64,000 nt of DNA from CALCMJ01 sp964475415. GTDB lineage: Bacteria; Bacteroidota; Bacteroidia; Chitinophagales; Saprospiraceae. Positions 8,690 to 17,708 of the stretch are shown here, piece by piece; position 1 is the first letter of the stretch, and every line of letters begins with the position of its first letter. The notes below the pieces were generated by a model that was given only the letters and a program-made list of their open reading frames with translations, ran no database searches and was not told the origin of the DNA. Both the position numbers and the translations under genes were made by a program. The DNA is taken from NCBI GenBank assembly GCA_964475415.1, contig CAYYWZ010000014.1, positions 5,912 to 69,911 of the forward strand. The letters run 5' to 3'.

Positions 8690-10138
8690 GTGAAGAATCC
8701 ATTATTTTTAAGGTTTGCCCTTGCATTTCTTGTTTTACTTCTTTTTCTCGGTGGTCTCATCGGATGGATAACAATCAATACAGCAGAGGCATATTATGAC
8801 GAGGCTAATCAAAAACTACACAAAGAGCTGGCACAGTTTACTGTAGATCATACCAATACATTTACAGAAGAAAATAATGTAGACACAACAGCTATTCAGG
8901 ATATTATGCATTCTATGATGGTGATCAATCCAGATGTAGAAGTATACCTTGTGGATGATAAGGGCAAGCTTATCACCTATGTTGCTCCTTATAAGAAAGT
9001 AATAAAAGAATCTATAGATTTAGCTCCAATAAAGGAATTTATAGATACTAAAGGCGAGGTAAGTGTTAAAGGAGATGATCCCAGGAGTCATACTGGTAAA
9101 AAAGTTTTTTCTGCAGCGCCAATATTGAAAAATGATAACATAATAGCTTATTACTATATCATTCTTGCAAGTCAAGAGCGGGCTTCGGTGTTAGAATCTA
9201 TAAAATCTAATTTAGCTTTTGGATTAGCAAGTAAGCTGATATTGGGTAGTCTTTTAGTCGCTCTATTGTTTGGTATGTTATATATATGGTATCATACTAA
9301 GCAATTATCTCCTATACTCAATGCAATGAACAAGTTCTCTGATGGAGATTACTCGACTAGAATTCCTGAGCATGATTCTACACTGGGAACTATATCTAAG
9401 AATTATAATAAGATGGCTAATCAGATAGAACAAAACATAGCTAAGATCAAATCTATGGATGAGTTCAGAAAAGAATTAATAGCCAACGTATCTCACGACA
9501 TGAGAACACCTCTAACTGTTATTAAAGGTTATGCGGAAACACTTTTGCTCAAGTCAGAAAGCTTAAGTACAAAAGAGCAAGGTGTATATTTAGAAAATAT
9601 AGCAGAAAGCACGAACAGAGCTAATGGTTTACTCAATCAGCTTTTCGAGTTATCTAAATTAGAAAATAATCAGATCAAACTTAAAAAAGAAGCTTTTGCA
9701 CTAGAAGAATTAGTAAGTGATCTGGTGAGCAATTATAAGCTCCTTCTTAAAGAGAAAAATATTGAAGTTGGTTTCGAAGGTTCTAATCTACCAATGGTTT
9801 ATGGCGATATTGCACTTGTAGAAAGGGTAGTACAGAACCTACTGGATAACGCAATTAAGTATTCTCCTAGTAACAGTCTAATAAAAATAAAACTCGAGGC
9901 AGAGAAAGATGATATCATCTTTTCTATTCAGGATCAGGGCGAGGGTATGTCTAAAAATCAGTTGGTTCACATCTTTGATCGATATAAGCGTCTTGCTCCT
10001 ACAGAAAAAGGAAATAAGAGTTTGGGGTTAGGCTTAGCCATAAGTAAAAAAATTATAGAGTTACATAATTCTACCATAGAAGTACAAAGTATGCTTAAGG
10101 AGGGAACGACATTCAGATTTGCTCTTCATACAGCATAA
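8690..10138 (+). CDS. Membrane sensor histidine kinase
   Basis: Partner of the preceding response regulator, 482 residues. Order: TM1 (about 7-29), a periplasmic sensor region (about 30-175), TM2 (about 176-200), HAMP (about 201-250), HisKA with the H-box ANVSHDMRTPL (phospho-acceptor H269), then HATPase_c with the N-box NLLDNAIKYSP, a DQGEGM G1 box and a GLGLAISKKI G2 box. All catalytic motifs are intact. The start codon is GTG, two bases after the regulator stop; no closer ATG fits. The signal sensed is unknown; the ~145-residue extracytoplasmic loop resembles Cache/PAS-like sensor domains but I cannot assign it. Confidence 0.95.
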   Translation: MKNPLFLRFALAFLVLLLFLGGLIGWITINTAEAYYDEANQKLHKELAQFTVDHTNTFTEENNVDTTAIQDIMHSMMVINPDVEVYLVDDKGKLITYVAPYKKVIKESIDLAPIKEFIDTKGEVSVKGDDPRSHTGKKVFSAAPILKNDNIIAYYYIILASQERASVLESIKSNLAFGLASKLILGSLLVALLFGMLYIWYHTKQLSPILNAMNKFSDGDYSTRIPEHDSTLGTISKNYNKMANQIEQNIAKIKSMDEFRKELIANVSHDMRTPLTVIKGYAETLLLKSESLSTKEQGVYLENIAESTNRANGLLNQLFELSKLENNQIKLKKEAFALEELVSDLVSNYKLLLKEKNIEVGFEGSNLPMVYGDIALVERVVQNLLDNAIKYSPSNSLIKIKLEAEKDDIIFSIQDQGEGMSKNQLVHIFDRYKRLAPTEKGNKSLGLGLAISKKIIELHNSTIEVQSMLKEGTTFRFALHTA

Positions 10139-10171
10139 TCTATCTAAGGAATATCAATAGGAAATAACTAA

Positions 10172-11032
10172 TTAGGAAGGAAAACCTAGTGGAGCCAAGG
10201 TAGTGAAGGCATCTATTCCATATCTACCTCTTTCATTTCTTGTCAATTGTCCACAAGCATTAACCGGATCGTGTTCGAAAAAAATGAAAGTATCCTTGTC
10301 TAGAATTTGTTCGTAGAAGCTAGCTTTCTCGTCTAAGGTTACAAGAGGTCTAAGATCATACGCCATAACATAAGGCATACGTACATGACCTGCAGAAGGA
10401 AGTAGGTCAGCAGTGAATATGATTCTCTTTCCGTCAGGAAGCGTAATTTCTGGAAGCATCATTGCTTCAGTATGTCCATAAACAAATCTAACTTTTATGT
10501 GATCTGTAAATTGGACACCTTCTTCTACATCTATAAACTTCAGGCAATTCCTTTCCTTAAGCGGAACGAAATTTTCCTTAAGAAAAGAGGCTTTTTCTCT
10601 AGCATTAGGTTCCATAGCCCACTTATAATGCACTTCATTAGACCAGTAGGTTGCATTAGGAAACATAGTTAGAGTATTGCCTTGACTATCATTGTATAGA
10701 GCACCTCCTACATGATCAAAATGAAAATGTGTAAGAAATACATCTGTTATATCTTCTGCTGAGAAACCTTTTCGTTGGAGACTATCGGTTATGTTCTCCT
10801 TGCCATGAGGGTAGAAATGACTTCTGAACTTTTCATCTTGCTTGGTACCCATACCTGTATCGATGAGTATCTTGCGATCACCTTCTTCTATTAGTAAACA
10901 TCGCATAGACCAGGTACACATATTGTTATTATCAGCTGGATTAATCTTATTCCACATAGACTTCGGTACAATGCCGAACATGGCTCCTCCATCCAATTTG
11001 AAATATCCAGTTTCTATGATGTGTAGTTTCAT
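10172..11032 (-). CDS. MBL-fold metallo-hydrolase
   Basis: Metallo-beta-lactamase-fold hydrolase of 286 residues. The metal-binding motif HxHxDH is complete (H102, H104, D106, H107), with the third-block His in FVYGHTEAM, Asp in FTADLLPS and a C-terminal His in FFEHDP. The overall layout resembles the lactonase-like MBL proteins (AiiA-type quorum-quenching relatives), but the substrate cannot be deduced. The ATG shares one base with the ribH stop (TAATG), so it is translationally coupled as the last gene of a TPR-ribH-MBL operon. No signal peptide is seen, so it is cytoplasmic. Confidence 0.85.
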   Translation of the reverse strand: MKLHIIETGYFKLDGGAMFGIVPKSMWNKINPADNNNMCTWSMRCLLIEEGDRKILIDTGMGTKQDEKFRSHFYPHGKENITDSLQRKGFSAEDITDVFLTHFHFDHVGGALYNDSQGNTLTMFPNATYWSNEVHYKWAMEPNAREKASFLKENFVPLKERNCLKFIDVEEGVQFTDHIKVRFVYGHTEAMMLPEITLPDGKRIIFTADLLPSAGHVRMPYVMAYDLRPLVTLDEKASFYEQILDKDTFIFFEHDPVNACGQLTRNERGRYGIDAFTTLAPLGFPS

Positions 11033-11547
11033 TAGAAACCTATTGATGATTTAGAGTGATGTATATCTTTTTTGAGAAGCGCCATTTTTAATGCTGTGAA
11101 CGCCGCTTCGATACCTTTGTTACCATGTTTTCCTCCAGCTCTGTCAAGCGCTTGTTGCTCATTATTAGGGGTAAGAACACCGTATATAACAGGGACATTA
11201 GAAATAAGAGAGAGTTGAGCTATAGCACTTGCAGATGCATTATTGATATACTCATTATGCTTTGTCTCACCTTGTATTACACATCCTAGGCATATAACAG
11301 CATCTACGGCTTTTTGGCTGATTAGATATTTCGCTCCTAAGGCTAATTCGAATGTTCCAGGAACACTAGTAATTATAATGTTTTCCTCTTCGAGTTTTGC
11401 TTCAATCAATAATGATTTTGCGCCTGATTCCAAAGCTTCTGTAATCTCAGTATTCCATTCGGATCTTACAATGCCTACTTTGAAAGCGGAGCAATCCCCT
11501 AGTGATTTAAAATCAACTTTCGAAAGATTCTTGTCTTTTGAAGACAT
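11032..11547 (-). CDS. ribH: 6,7-dimethyl-8-ribityllumazine synthase
   Basis: Penultimate step of riboflavin synthesis: condenses the ribityl-aminouracil intermediate with dihydroxybutanone phosphate. At 171 residues it shows the family blocks SEWNTEIT, SVPGTFELAL, CLGCVIQGETKHNEY (catalytic H97) and a C-terminal NKGIEAAFTALKM. It lies four bases after the TPR membrane protein gene and overlaps the MBL gene by one base. No FMN riboswitch was recognised upstream. The first ~20 residues are an extra N-terminal tail before the conserved core. Confidence 0.97.
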   Translation of the reverse strand: MSSKDKNLSKVDFKSLGDCSAFKVGIVRSEWNTEITEALESGAKSLLIEAKLEEENIIITSVPGTFELALGAKYLISQKAVDAVICLGCVIQGETKHNEYINNASASAIAQLSLISNVPVIYGVLTPNNEQQALDRAGGKHGNKGIEAAFTALKMALLKKDIHHSKSSIGF

Positions 11548-11551
11548 ATAA

Positions 11552-12238
11552 TTACATATTTTCTAGCATAGTGATGTATTTCTCCGCTTGTCTTCCTTCT
11601 GTGCTTTCTGGGAAATCATCTTTAATCCTTTGGAAAGCTTTCAGAGCACCCGAGTTATCACCTTGCTTCTTTTTCAGCAGTCCTAGTTTATTTAGAAAAT
11701 AAGGACCAGATACATCATCTTTAGCATCAGCGGCTTTACTATAATAACTTATAGCTTTATCAAAATCACCTTTCTCAGAATAAGCATCGCCTAATGCACC
11801 ATTTTTCCATATAGGTGTAATATCACCTGTAGCCGAATGTGAGTTTAGGTATTCTATAGCTTCATCATTTCTACCTAGATTTAAGTACGATATTCCTGCG
11901 TAATACTTCGCAAGGTTAGCTGCTTTAGTACCTCCGTAGTTTTCTATAATGTCTAAGAAACCTTCACCTTCACCTCCTGGGCTTTCTAGAGCAAGTGCGA
12001 ATGAATCTCTAGAAAACTGAAATTCTGCTTGATACATTCTTTCTAAAGCTTCTTTTTCTCTAGGCTTGATCATTCCATACTTGTAAAATAAATATCCACC
12101 TAAAAGCAAAGCTGCAATACCTAAAACTCCTAATATGCCATATCTATTCCTTTCGAAATAATCCTGCGCATCTTCTTTAGTTTTTACGATATCTACTAAA
12201 GTTTCCTCCTGTACTATATTTTTTCTTCTTCTAGTCAT
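11552..12238 (-). CDS. Membrane-anchored TPR protein (YfgM-like)
   Basis: A 228-residue protein with a short basic cytoplasmic N-terminus, one transmembrane helix at about residues 34-53 (rich in Gly, Leu, Ile) and a tail built of tetratricopeptide repeats (about 100-225). The topology matches YfgM/ancillary SecYEG-associated TPR proteins, which may act as periplasmic chaperone adaptors; function is inferred from topology only. It is the first gene of the TPR-ribH-MBL operon, directly behind a good promoter at 12265-12292. Confidence 0.75.
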   Translation of the reverse strand: MTRRRKNIVQEETLVDIVKTKEDAQDYFERNRYGILGVLGIAALLLGGYLFYKYGMIKPREKEALERMYQAEFQFSRDSFALALESPGGEGEGFLDIIENYGGTKAANLAKYYAGISYLNLGRNDEAIEYLNSHSATGDITPIWKNGALGDAYSEKGDFDKAISYYSKAADAKDDVSGPYFLNKLGLLKKKQGDNSGALKAFQRIKDDFPESTEGRQAEKYITMLENM

Positions 12239-12264
12239 TATATTATGTCTTTCTAAAATTTGTG

Positions 12265-12292
12265 CAAAAATAAGGAAATAATGCTATCACAA
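12265..12292 (-). promoter_or_regulatory. Bacteroidota-type promoter for the TPR-ribH-MBL operon
   Basis: On the minus strand a perfect -7 element TATTTTTG (12272 to 12265) is preceded by a 17-bp spacer and TTG (12292 to 12290). It lies between the pdhA terminator and the TPR gene ATG, giving a leader of about 20 bases, so this operon is transcribed independently of pdhA. Confidence 0.6.
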
Positions 12293-12295
12293 TAG

Positions 12296-12324
12296 AAAAA
12301 GGGGCTCTAGTTGAACCCCTTTTT
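12296..12324 (-). terminator. Rho-independent terminator after pdhA
   Basis: A 9-bp perfect inverted repeat (AAAAAGGGG at 12296-12304, CCCCTTTTT at 12316-12324) with an 11-base loop. Read on the minus strand it lies 24 bp after the pdhA stop, the four G:C pairs being followed by T5. It separates pdhA from the next operon. Confidence 0.75.
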
Positions 12325-12347
12325 GATATTTTTTATGATTTATACCT

Positions 12348-13385
12348 TTAATCCATTATAAATGGATAATCCTTCTGTGTATAATTATCATCATATAACT
12401 CTGAACCAAGCGGAAAATCAGATTCTTCTGCAAATTTATACGCATCATCCATTTCAGCTTTGATTGCTTTTTCTATATCTTCTATTTCTTTTTTAGTAGC
12501 ATACTTGTTATCTAGAATATTAGATTTAGTTATTTCTATAGGATCTTTGTCTTTATAGGAGTTTAACTCATCTTTTGTTCTATACTTACCTGGATCAGAA
12601 ACAGAGTGTCCTTTATATCTATAGGTCTTTATCTCTAAGAAGTATGGACCTTTTCCTGCTCTTATATGCTTTGCAGCTTTTTCTAAAGCTTTATGCACTT
12701 CTTCGGGTCTCATCCCATCAACAGCTTCACTCGGCATTTCGAATGCTGAACCGATCTTATATAGATCAGATACATTACTTGTCCTCTCTACAGATGTACC
12801 CATTGCATAATGGTTATTTTCACATATATAGAGAACAGGTAACTTCCAAGTCATCGCCATGTTAAAAGATTCATATAAAGCTCCCTGTCTTGCTGCTCCG
12901 TCACCAAACATTGTTACACATAGGTTTTTAGACCCTCTATATTTTTCTGCAAAAGCGATACCTGTACCGATAGGAATTTGCGCTCCTACGATACCATTAC
13001 CACCGAAATAGTTATGCTCTTTAGAGAAAAAGTGCATTGATCCACCTTTACCTTTTACACATCCAGTAGATTTTCCAAAAAGCTCAGCCATACAAGACCT
13101 AGAGCTTAATCCTCTCGAAAGGCCTATTCCATGCTGTCTATAAGCTGTCACAATCTTATCTTCTGGTGTGATTGCCGATATAAGACCAGCTGCTATAGCT
13201 TCTTGACCTATATATACATGACAAAATCCTCTTATAAGTTGCTTAGAATAAGCTAGGAGGGTTTTTTCCTCGAACTTTCTGATACGATACATCATTTCGT
13301 ACCACTTAAGATAAGTTGCCTTAGAAAATGGTGATTTTTTAGTTTTTGTACTCTTTTTTGATTTCTTTACTGCTACTTCTGCCAT
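12348..13385 (-). CDS. pdhA: Pyruvate dehydrogenase E1 component, alpha subunit
   Basis: Thiamine-diphosphate-dependent decarboxylation of pyruvate as part of the pyruvate dehydrogenase complex. The 345-residue protein has a Lys-rich N-terminal extension (about residues 7-18), then the E1-alpha core: YIGQEA, AYRQHG, GKGGSMH, the ThDP/Mg motif beginning GDGAARQG and ending at NN in ICENNHYAMG, and RYKGHSVSDP (phosphorylation-loop region of the family). Heterotetrameric E1 needs a beta subunit, which is not in this window, so pdhB is elsewhere. It is a single-gene unit with its own terminator. A branched-chain 2-oxoacid E1-alpha is the main alternative; the sequence reads more like pyruvate E1. 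Confidence 0.93.
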   Translation of the reverse strand: MAEVAVKKSKKSTKTKKSPFSKATYLKWYEMMYRIRKFEEKTLLAYSKQLIRGFCHVYIGQEAIAAGLISAITPEDKIVTAYRQHGIGLSRGLSSRSCMAELFGKSTGCVKGKGGSMHFFSKEHNYFGGNGIVGAQIPIGTGIAFAEKYRGSKNLCVTMFGDGAARQGALYESFNMAMTWKLPVLYICENNHYAMGTSVERTSNVSDLYKIGSAFEMPSEAVDGMRPEEVHKALEKAAKHIRAGKGPYFLEIKTYRYKGHSVSDPGKYRTKDELNSYKDKDPIEITKSNILDNKYATKKEIEDIEKAIKAEMDDAYKFAEESDFPLGSELYDDNYTQKDYPFIMD

Positions 13386-13542
13386 ATCCTTTATAAGTTA
13401 GTGATCATAATATATATACGAATATACAACAAGGCTGCCAGATTTAAAGCTTAATGTATAACTTCGCTTATTCTCAATGTAAATAATTATTCCGATCAAA
13501 TTGTTCATCGGAAATTAAAATTAACAATTAGATTTTAAAATA

Positions 13543-14655
13543 TTGATAATCAACTCATTAAAGCTTAGTAATTATAGAAACTATGAAAATGGTCATGCAC
13601 AAGCTTTTTCCAAGTTCAATTTATTTTTAGGCAAAAATGGTTCAGGAAAGACAAATTTACTAGATGCACTTCATTATGCTTGTTTAGGAAAATCATATAT
13701 CAGTTCTAATGACAAACTCGTATTAAAATGGGAAGCTGAGTTCTTTAGATTAGAAACATTAGCTACTATAGAACGTAAAAAATACAAAATAATCGATAAG
13801 GTAATTCCAGGCAAATCCAAGGAAATAATCATAAATGGAAAAGCCCTCAATAAGATATCAGAAATAGTAGGACAATTCCCATGCATAGCTATAGCACCCA
13901 AAGAAATATTTATACTTCTAAATGCCAGTGAAGAGAGAAGAAAATTAATGGACAGAGTTCTTGTCCAGTTTAATAAGAAATATCTCCTAGCCCTTATACA
14001 ATATAATCAACTGCTTAAGAGAAGGAACGCATTACTAAAGCAAACGGAGTATAAGTCAAGAATAGATTTATCCTTGATCAATATATTTAATCAAGGGCTT
14101 GCAGAACATGCACAGGTAGTTTATAATACTAGGAAGGACTTTTTTGCAAGCTTAGCTCCTAAATTCCAATCACTATATGAAGAAATATCCAGCAAGCAAG
14201 AGATCTGTTCTATAAATTATAAAAGTGCTCTAGAAAAAGAAAACCTCTTAGACTTACTAGAAGCGAGTCTAGAAAAAGATATATTATTAAATAGGACTAC
14301 TTGTGGAATTCATAAGGACGATCTTGTGTTTAAGATAAAGAATGCGAAGCTGAATGCTTATGGTTCTCAAGGTCAACTGAAGTCATATGTTATTGCTCTC
14401 AAGCTAGCCTTATATGCCTGTCTAAAAGATCATACAGAACGTATGCCTATATTATTGTTGGATGATATATTTGATAAATTTGATAATTTTAGGATAGCTA
14501 GCTTAGTTAAGATTTTGAATACAGATGCTTATGGGCAGATTTTTATAACAGATGCCAACACAGAAAGATTGCCTATCATAATATCTGATAAGAAAATAGA
14601 CTATAAAACATTTTACATACAAGAAGGAAAAATACTAGATGAAATCATCGAATGA
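13543..14655 (+). CDS. recF: DNA replication and repair protein RecF
   Basis: ATPase of the RecFOR pathway that helps load RecA at single-strand gaps. At 370 residues it has the N-terminal block LKLSNYRNYE, Walker A GKNGSGKTN (residues 30-38), the ABC-like signature region AYGSQGQLKS and Walker B LLLDDIFDKFD. The start is TTG at 13543, giving MIINSLKL, which aligns with the family start; no ATG or GTG lies nearby. The 3' end overlaps the DUF721 gene by 17 bp. dnaA, dnaN and gyrB, often neighbours of recF, are not adjacent here. Confidence 0.95.
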   Translation: MIINSLKLSNYRNYENGHAQAFSKFNLFLGKNGSGKTNLLDALHYACLGKSYISSNDKLVLKWEAEFFRLETLATIERKKYKIIDKVIPGKSKEIIINGKALNKISEIVGQFPCIAIAPKEIFILLNASEERRKLMDRVLVQFNKKYLLALIQYNQLLKRRNALLKQTEYKSRIDLSLINIFNQGLAEHAQVVYNTRKDFFASLAPKFQSLYEEISSKQEICSINYKSALEKENLLDLLEASLEKDILLNRTTCGIHKDDLVFKIKNAKLNAYGSQGQLKSYVIALKLALYACLKDHTERMPILLLDDIFDKFDNFRIASLVKILNTDAYGQIFITDANTERLPIIISDKKIDYKTFYIQEGKILDEIIE

Positions 14656-14929
14656 AGATATCAACTCGATTATAAAATCTTACATAAAAGGAAATAAGAA
14701 CCTTAATGAAGGACTTACGTCTAAGCACCTTATGCAAATATGGAAGACAGAGATGAGCTCTACAATTACAGCGTATGCTTCTATCGTGAATTTTAGACAT
14801 GGTAAGCTTTATGTCAAAGTAGAATCTGCACCACTTAAGCAAGAGCTTTTTACACTCAGAGAAAAAATAAAGAGCCTGCTAAATAGCAAGCTCTCTGATA
14901 ATCTTGTGAAAGAAATTATAATCTTATAA
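14639..14929 (+). CDS. DUF721/DciA-like protein
   Basis: A 96-residue basic protein with a DUF721 core (about residues 28-94), including an IWKTEM segment and the block HGKLYVKVESAPLKQEL. DUF721 includes DciA, the ancestral loader/partner of the replicative helicase DnaB in bacteria lacking DnaC/DnaI. The overlap with recF (17 bp) keeps it in the replication/repair context usual for this family. The start ATG at 14639 is the only good one. The helicase-loading role is inferred from the family. Confidence 0.85.
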   Translation: MKSSNEDINSIIKSYIKGNKNLNEGLTSKHLMQIWKTEMSSTITAYASIVNFRHGKLYVKVESAPLKQELFTLREKIKSLLNSKLSDNLVKEIIIL

Positions 14930-14940
14930 TCCTAAATTGT

Positions 14941-16617
14941 TTATGCTCCTCTTGTTACTTTTTTGATCTTCTTTTTTCCTTTTACACCTTCCGCATATTG
15001 TATGGCCTTATATAGGTTTATAACACCACCGCTTATACTTAATTTAGAGAAGGGCACCATTTCATCTTTTGTACCTGGTTTTATAACCTCTGTGTCTAGT
15101 TTGACAGCACTTTTCATGATGATGTCTTTTACTTGATCAGCTTTTAACGTTGGGAAATAAGATCTCAGTACTGCTGCAACTCCCGCTACTACTGGAGCTG
15201 CCATAGAGGTACCTTGTAACTTCATATAGTTGTTGTCTGGTACTGGAGCAAACACCTGAACTCCTGGCGCAAATATATCTACATTAGCTGTTCCATAGTT
15301 AGAAAATGAAGCAACCATATTTTTGTCTGGCATAAATGATAAAGCACCTACTTCTAACCAGTTTTTAGCTTGTTTCTTTTTCCAGAATAAGAAACCTTTT
15401 GCTTTATCATATTTGTCATTAGGAAAGTTGTCTTCAGTATCTATGTTGAGAGCAGAATTACCAGCAGCATGAACTAGAAGTACATCATTTTTCTCCGCAT
15501 ATCTGACAGCCTCATCTACAGCATCTTTGTCCCACTTATATCCCTTTCCAAAACTCATATTAATTATGCTTGCTCCGTTGTCTACAGCATATCTTATTCC
15601 ATTTGCTACATCTTTATCATGTTCGTCTCCATCTGGAACTACACGAACTGACATCAATAAGACATTCTGAGCTATACCGTCGTCTCCTATATCATTGCCC
15701 CTTACGGCACCAACAATACCAGCAACATGAGTTCCGTGAAGTGCATCAGGTCCTTCTACATCGTTGTTCCCATAATATCGCTCATCAGAATCACTATAAT
15801 TATCTCCTATGATTTCTCTCGACTTAAAATCTGGATTGTATTGGTAATCTAGTTTTACTTTTTGTGCATCTATGTCTGGTTGTAGTTCTTCATTTACAAA
15901 CATCAAAAATGAATCTACATCTATAGCTTCTGGAAATCTAGAAAAATGATCTGACATGATTTGTTTCCCTATGCTAACTTCTCTTTCCTCACTCTCGATT
16001 GTCTCTAGTCTTTCTTGCGTTAGAACTTTATCATCACCTATTTCCATACTTAGTGCTGATAGAAATGCATTGTAAGCATCTTTAGTTTCCATTACTTGAT
16101 CTAAGTTTTTCTGGGCACTTGCTCTTTTGTTTTCTACCTCTTCTTTTACTTTAAGATATAGTGCATAGTCTTTTTTGTCTTTGCTAGATAAGTTATATGG
16201 ATCTTCTACATTAGCAAAACGTCCATTCAGCTTGCTATAAATTCTAGTTACTTCTAGAGTTTCGTGATTTATATTGACACCATTCGCTCCTCCTATAAAA
16301 TTCCATCCATTGACATCATCTATATAACCATTTTTGTCATCGTCTATTCCATTGTCTGGAATTTCTTTGGTATTAACCCATATATTACCTTCCAGATCCT
16401 CATGTTCTATATCTATTCCAGAATCTATGATTGCAACAATAACAGGTTGGGAAGTCTTATTTACAAGAAGATCAGAGTAGGATTTCTTAGCAGAAACGCC
16501 CATAAATCCATCTTCAGTCTTATCTAATTGTATCCAATCTTGAGGAGGTCCAAATTGCGCATTCAGCCCACCGATCACTAATATTATTGCAAAAAAACTA
16601 CTTACTATCTTATTCAT
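14941..16617 (-). CDS. Secreted S8 (subtilisin-like) serine peptidase with a large catalytic-domain insert
   Basis: A 558-residue exported protease. The signal peptide spans residues 1-20 (cleavage before QFGPP). The catalytic triad is D65 (in AIIDSGID), H294 (in HGTHVAG) and S471 (in GTSMAAP), with oxyanion Asn N387. Asp and His are 229 residues apart, against about 32 in subtilisin; the insert contains a Ca-loop-like D/N/G-rich stretch (about 88-103) and a charged helical region (about 140-250). No C-terminal T9SS sorting domain is visible, and the protein ends in a basic tail, so it may be periplasmic or surface-bound by other means. Intact subtilases with similar inserts are known in Bacteroidota. 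The substrate is unknown. Confidence 0.92.
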   Translation of the reverse strand: MNKIVSSFFAIILVIGGLNAQFGPPQDWIQLDKTEDGFMGVSAKKSYSDLLVNKTSQPVIVAIIDSGIDIEHEDLEGNIWVNTKEIPDNGIDDDKNGYIDDVNGWNFIGGANGVNINHETLEVTRIYSKLNGRFANVEDPYNLSSKDKKDYALYLKVKEEVENKRASAQKNLDQVMETKDAYNAFLSALSMEIGDDKVLTQERLETIESEEREVSIGKQIMSDHFSRFPEAIDVDSFLMFVNEELQPDIDAQKVKLDYQYNPDFKSREIIGDNYSDSDERYYGNNDVEGPDALHGTHVAGIVGAVRGNDIGDDGIAQNVLLMSVRVVPDGDEHDKDVANGIRYAVDNGASIINMSFGKGYKWDKDAVDEAVRYAEKNDVLLVHAAGNSALNIDTEDNFPNDKYDKAKGFLFWKKKQAKNWLEVGALSFMPDKNMVASFSNYGTANVDIFAPGVQVFAPVPDNNYMKLQGTSMAAPVVAGVAAVLRSYFPTLKADQVKDIIMKSAVKLDTEVIKPGTKDEMVPFSKLSISGGVINLYKAIQYAEGVKGKKKIKKVTRGA

Positions 16618-16676
16618 TCTTCTTTTATTGATGAGTTATATATTTTTACATACGCTTTTGAGACGCATTAAGTTGT

Positions 16677-16684
16677 CAAAAGTA
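16677..16684 (-). promoter_or_regulatory. -7 element upstream of the S8 peptidase gene
   Basis: On the minus strand TACTTTTG (16684 to 16677) matches TAnnTTTG perfectly, about 60 bp before the peptidase ATG. No TTG at the right spacing is seen, so support is partial. Confidence 0.35.
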
Positions 16685-16804
16685 TAATTTTTATAAAAAT
16701 TATAAGACTTTTAGGACATTATTGCGTCAATATCCTATAAGTATAGTATTAAAGTTAAATCCCTTACGTTACATCTTTTTATTCATATAGATAAAGTCAT
16801 AATT

Positions 16805-17692
16805 GTGAGATTAAAGTTAATATTGTTTTTCCTCCTAATAAGTTTCCAGTGCATAGGTCAAAAAACAACTATAGGATTTGGTGTAGGTGGAAGTAATTAC
16901 TGGGGAGATCTGAATACGCCTAGTTTTGTGGATAATGTGCAGAGAACAAGTTTTGCTTTTCAGGTTCATGTCAAACAATATATCACACCAAAAATTGATA
17001 TAAGGTTTAATGCTCTATTTGGTAAGGTTTATGGGGATGATTCTGAATCCGCGGCAGACTGGCAACAAAGAAGGAATATAGATTTTAATAGTACATTGAA
17101 AGAATATAGCTTAATGCTAGAGTATAATCTTGTAGATATTATTAGTGATAAAGCGGAATATAGGATGACACCATTTGTACAAGCTGGAATCGCTTTATTT
17201 CAGTTTAACCCCAAGACAAATTATATAAATGATCAGGGGCAAACTGTTTCTGTAGAGCTACAACCATTAGGTACTGAAGGACAAGGACTAGCAGGATACG
17301 GAGAAAGATATAGTCTTTCTCAGATCTCTATTCCTATTGGAGGAGGTATACGGTATGCTATTAATGATAACTTGACGTTAGGTTTAGAGCTTGTTGGTAG
17401 GTTTACTTTTACAGACTATATAGATGATATAAGCACAAGCTATCCAGTAAACGAAGACTTGTTGCTCAATGGTCAGAGAGGAGTTCTAGCTAGTCAACTT
17501 TCATATAGAGGAGATGATTTCTTAGGTTTGCCAGATACAGGTATTCCAGCAGAATTGGAAGGTACAACTAGAGGGAGTGAGTCTGTAAATGATTACTATT
17601 TCACAGGTATGCTTAACCTTACTTATAGACTAAACGGAGGTTTGTTTAGCGGAAACGGTGGCGGAGGAGGAATGGGATGTCCGACTTTCTAA
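16805..17692 (+). CDS. DUF6089-like outer-membrane beta-barrel protein
   Basis: A 295-residue exported protein. Residues 1-18 form a signal peptide (cleavage near GQK). The rest alternates polar and aromatic residues in short amphipathic strands, typical of an 8- to 10-stranded outer-membrane barrel, with GFGVGGSNYWGDLN at the mature N-terminus as in DUF6089-like proteins of Bacteroidota. It ends with a Gly-rich tail and a Cys (GGGGGMGCPTF). The start is GTG at 16805. The role is unknown; relatives occur near T9SS and envelope genes. Confidence 0.72.
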   Translation: MRLKLILFFLLISFQCIGQKTTIGFGVGGSNYWGDLNTPSFVDNVQRTSFAFQVHVKQYITPKIDIRFNALFGKVYGDDSESAADWQQRRNIDFNSTLKEYSLMLEYNLVDIISDKAEYRMTPFVQAGIALFQFNPKTNYINDQGQTVSVELQPLGTEGQGLAGYGERYSLSQISIPIGGGIRYAINDNLTLGLELVGRFTFTDYIDDISTSYPVNEDLLLNGQRGVLASQLSYRGDDFLGLPDTGIPAELEGTTRGSESVNDYYFTGMLNLTYRLNGGLFSGNGGGGGMGCPTF

Positions 17693-17708
17693 ATATGTAA
17701 AAAAGATA

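Noticed and set aside
14641..14842. Minus-strand frame opposite the DUF721 gene
   Set aside because: It is antisense to a conserved gene overlapping recF, with no family resemblance.
17658..17708. Upstream GTG start for recQ
   Set aside because: The 17 extra residues overlap the Gly-rich tail of the preceding gene in another frame and do not resemble RecQ; TTG at 17709 fits the family start better, though not proven.
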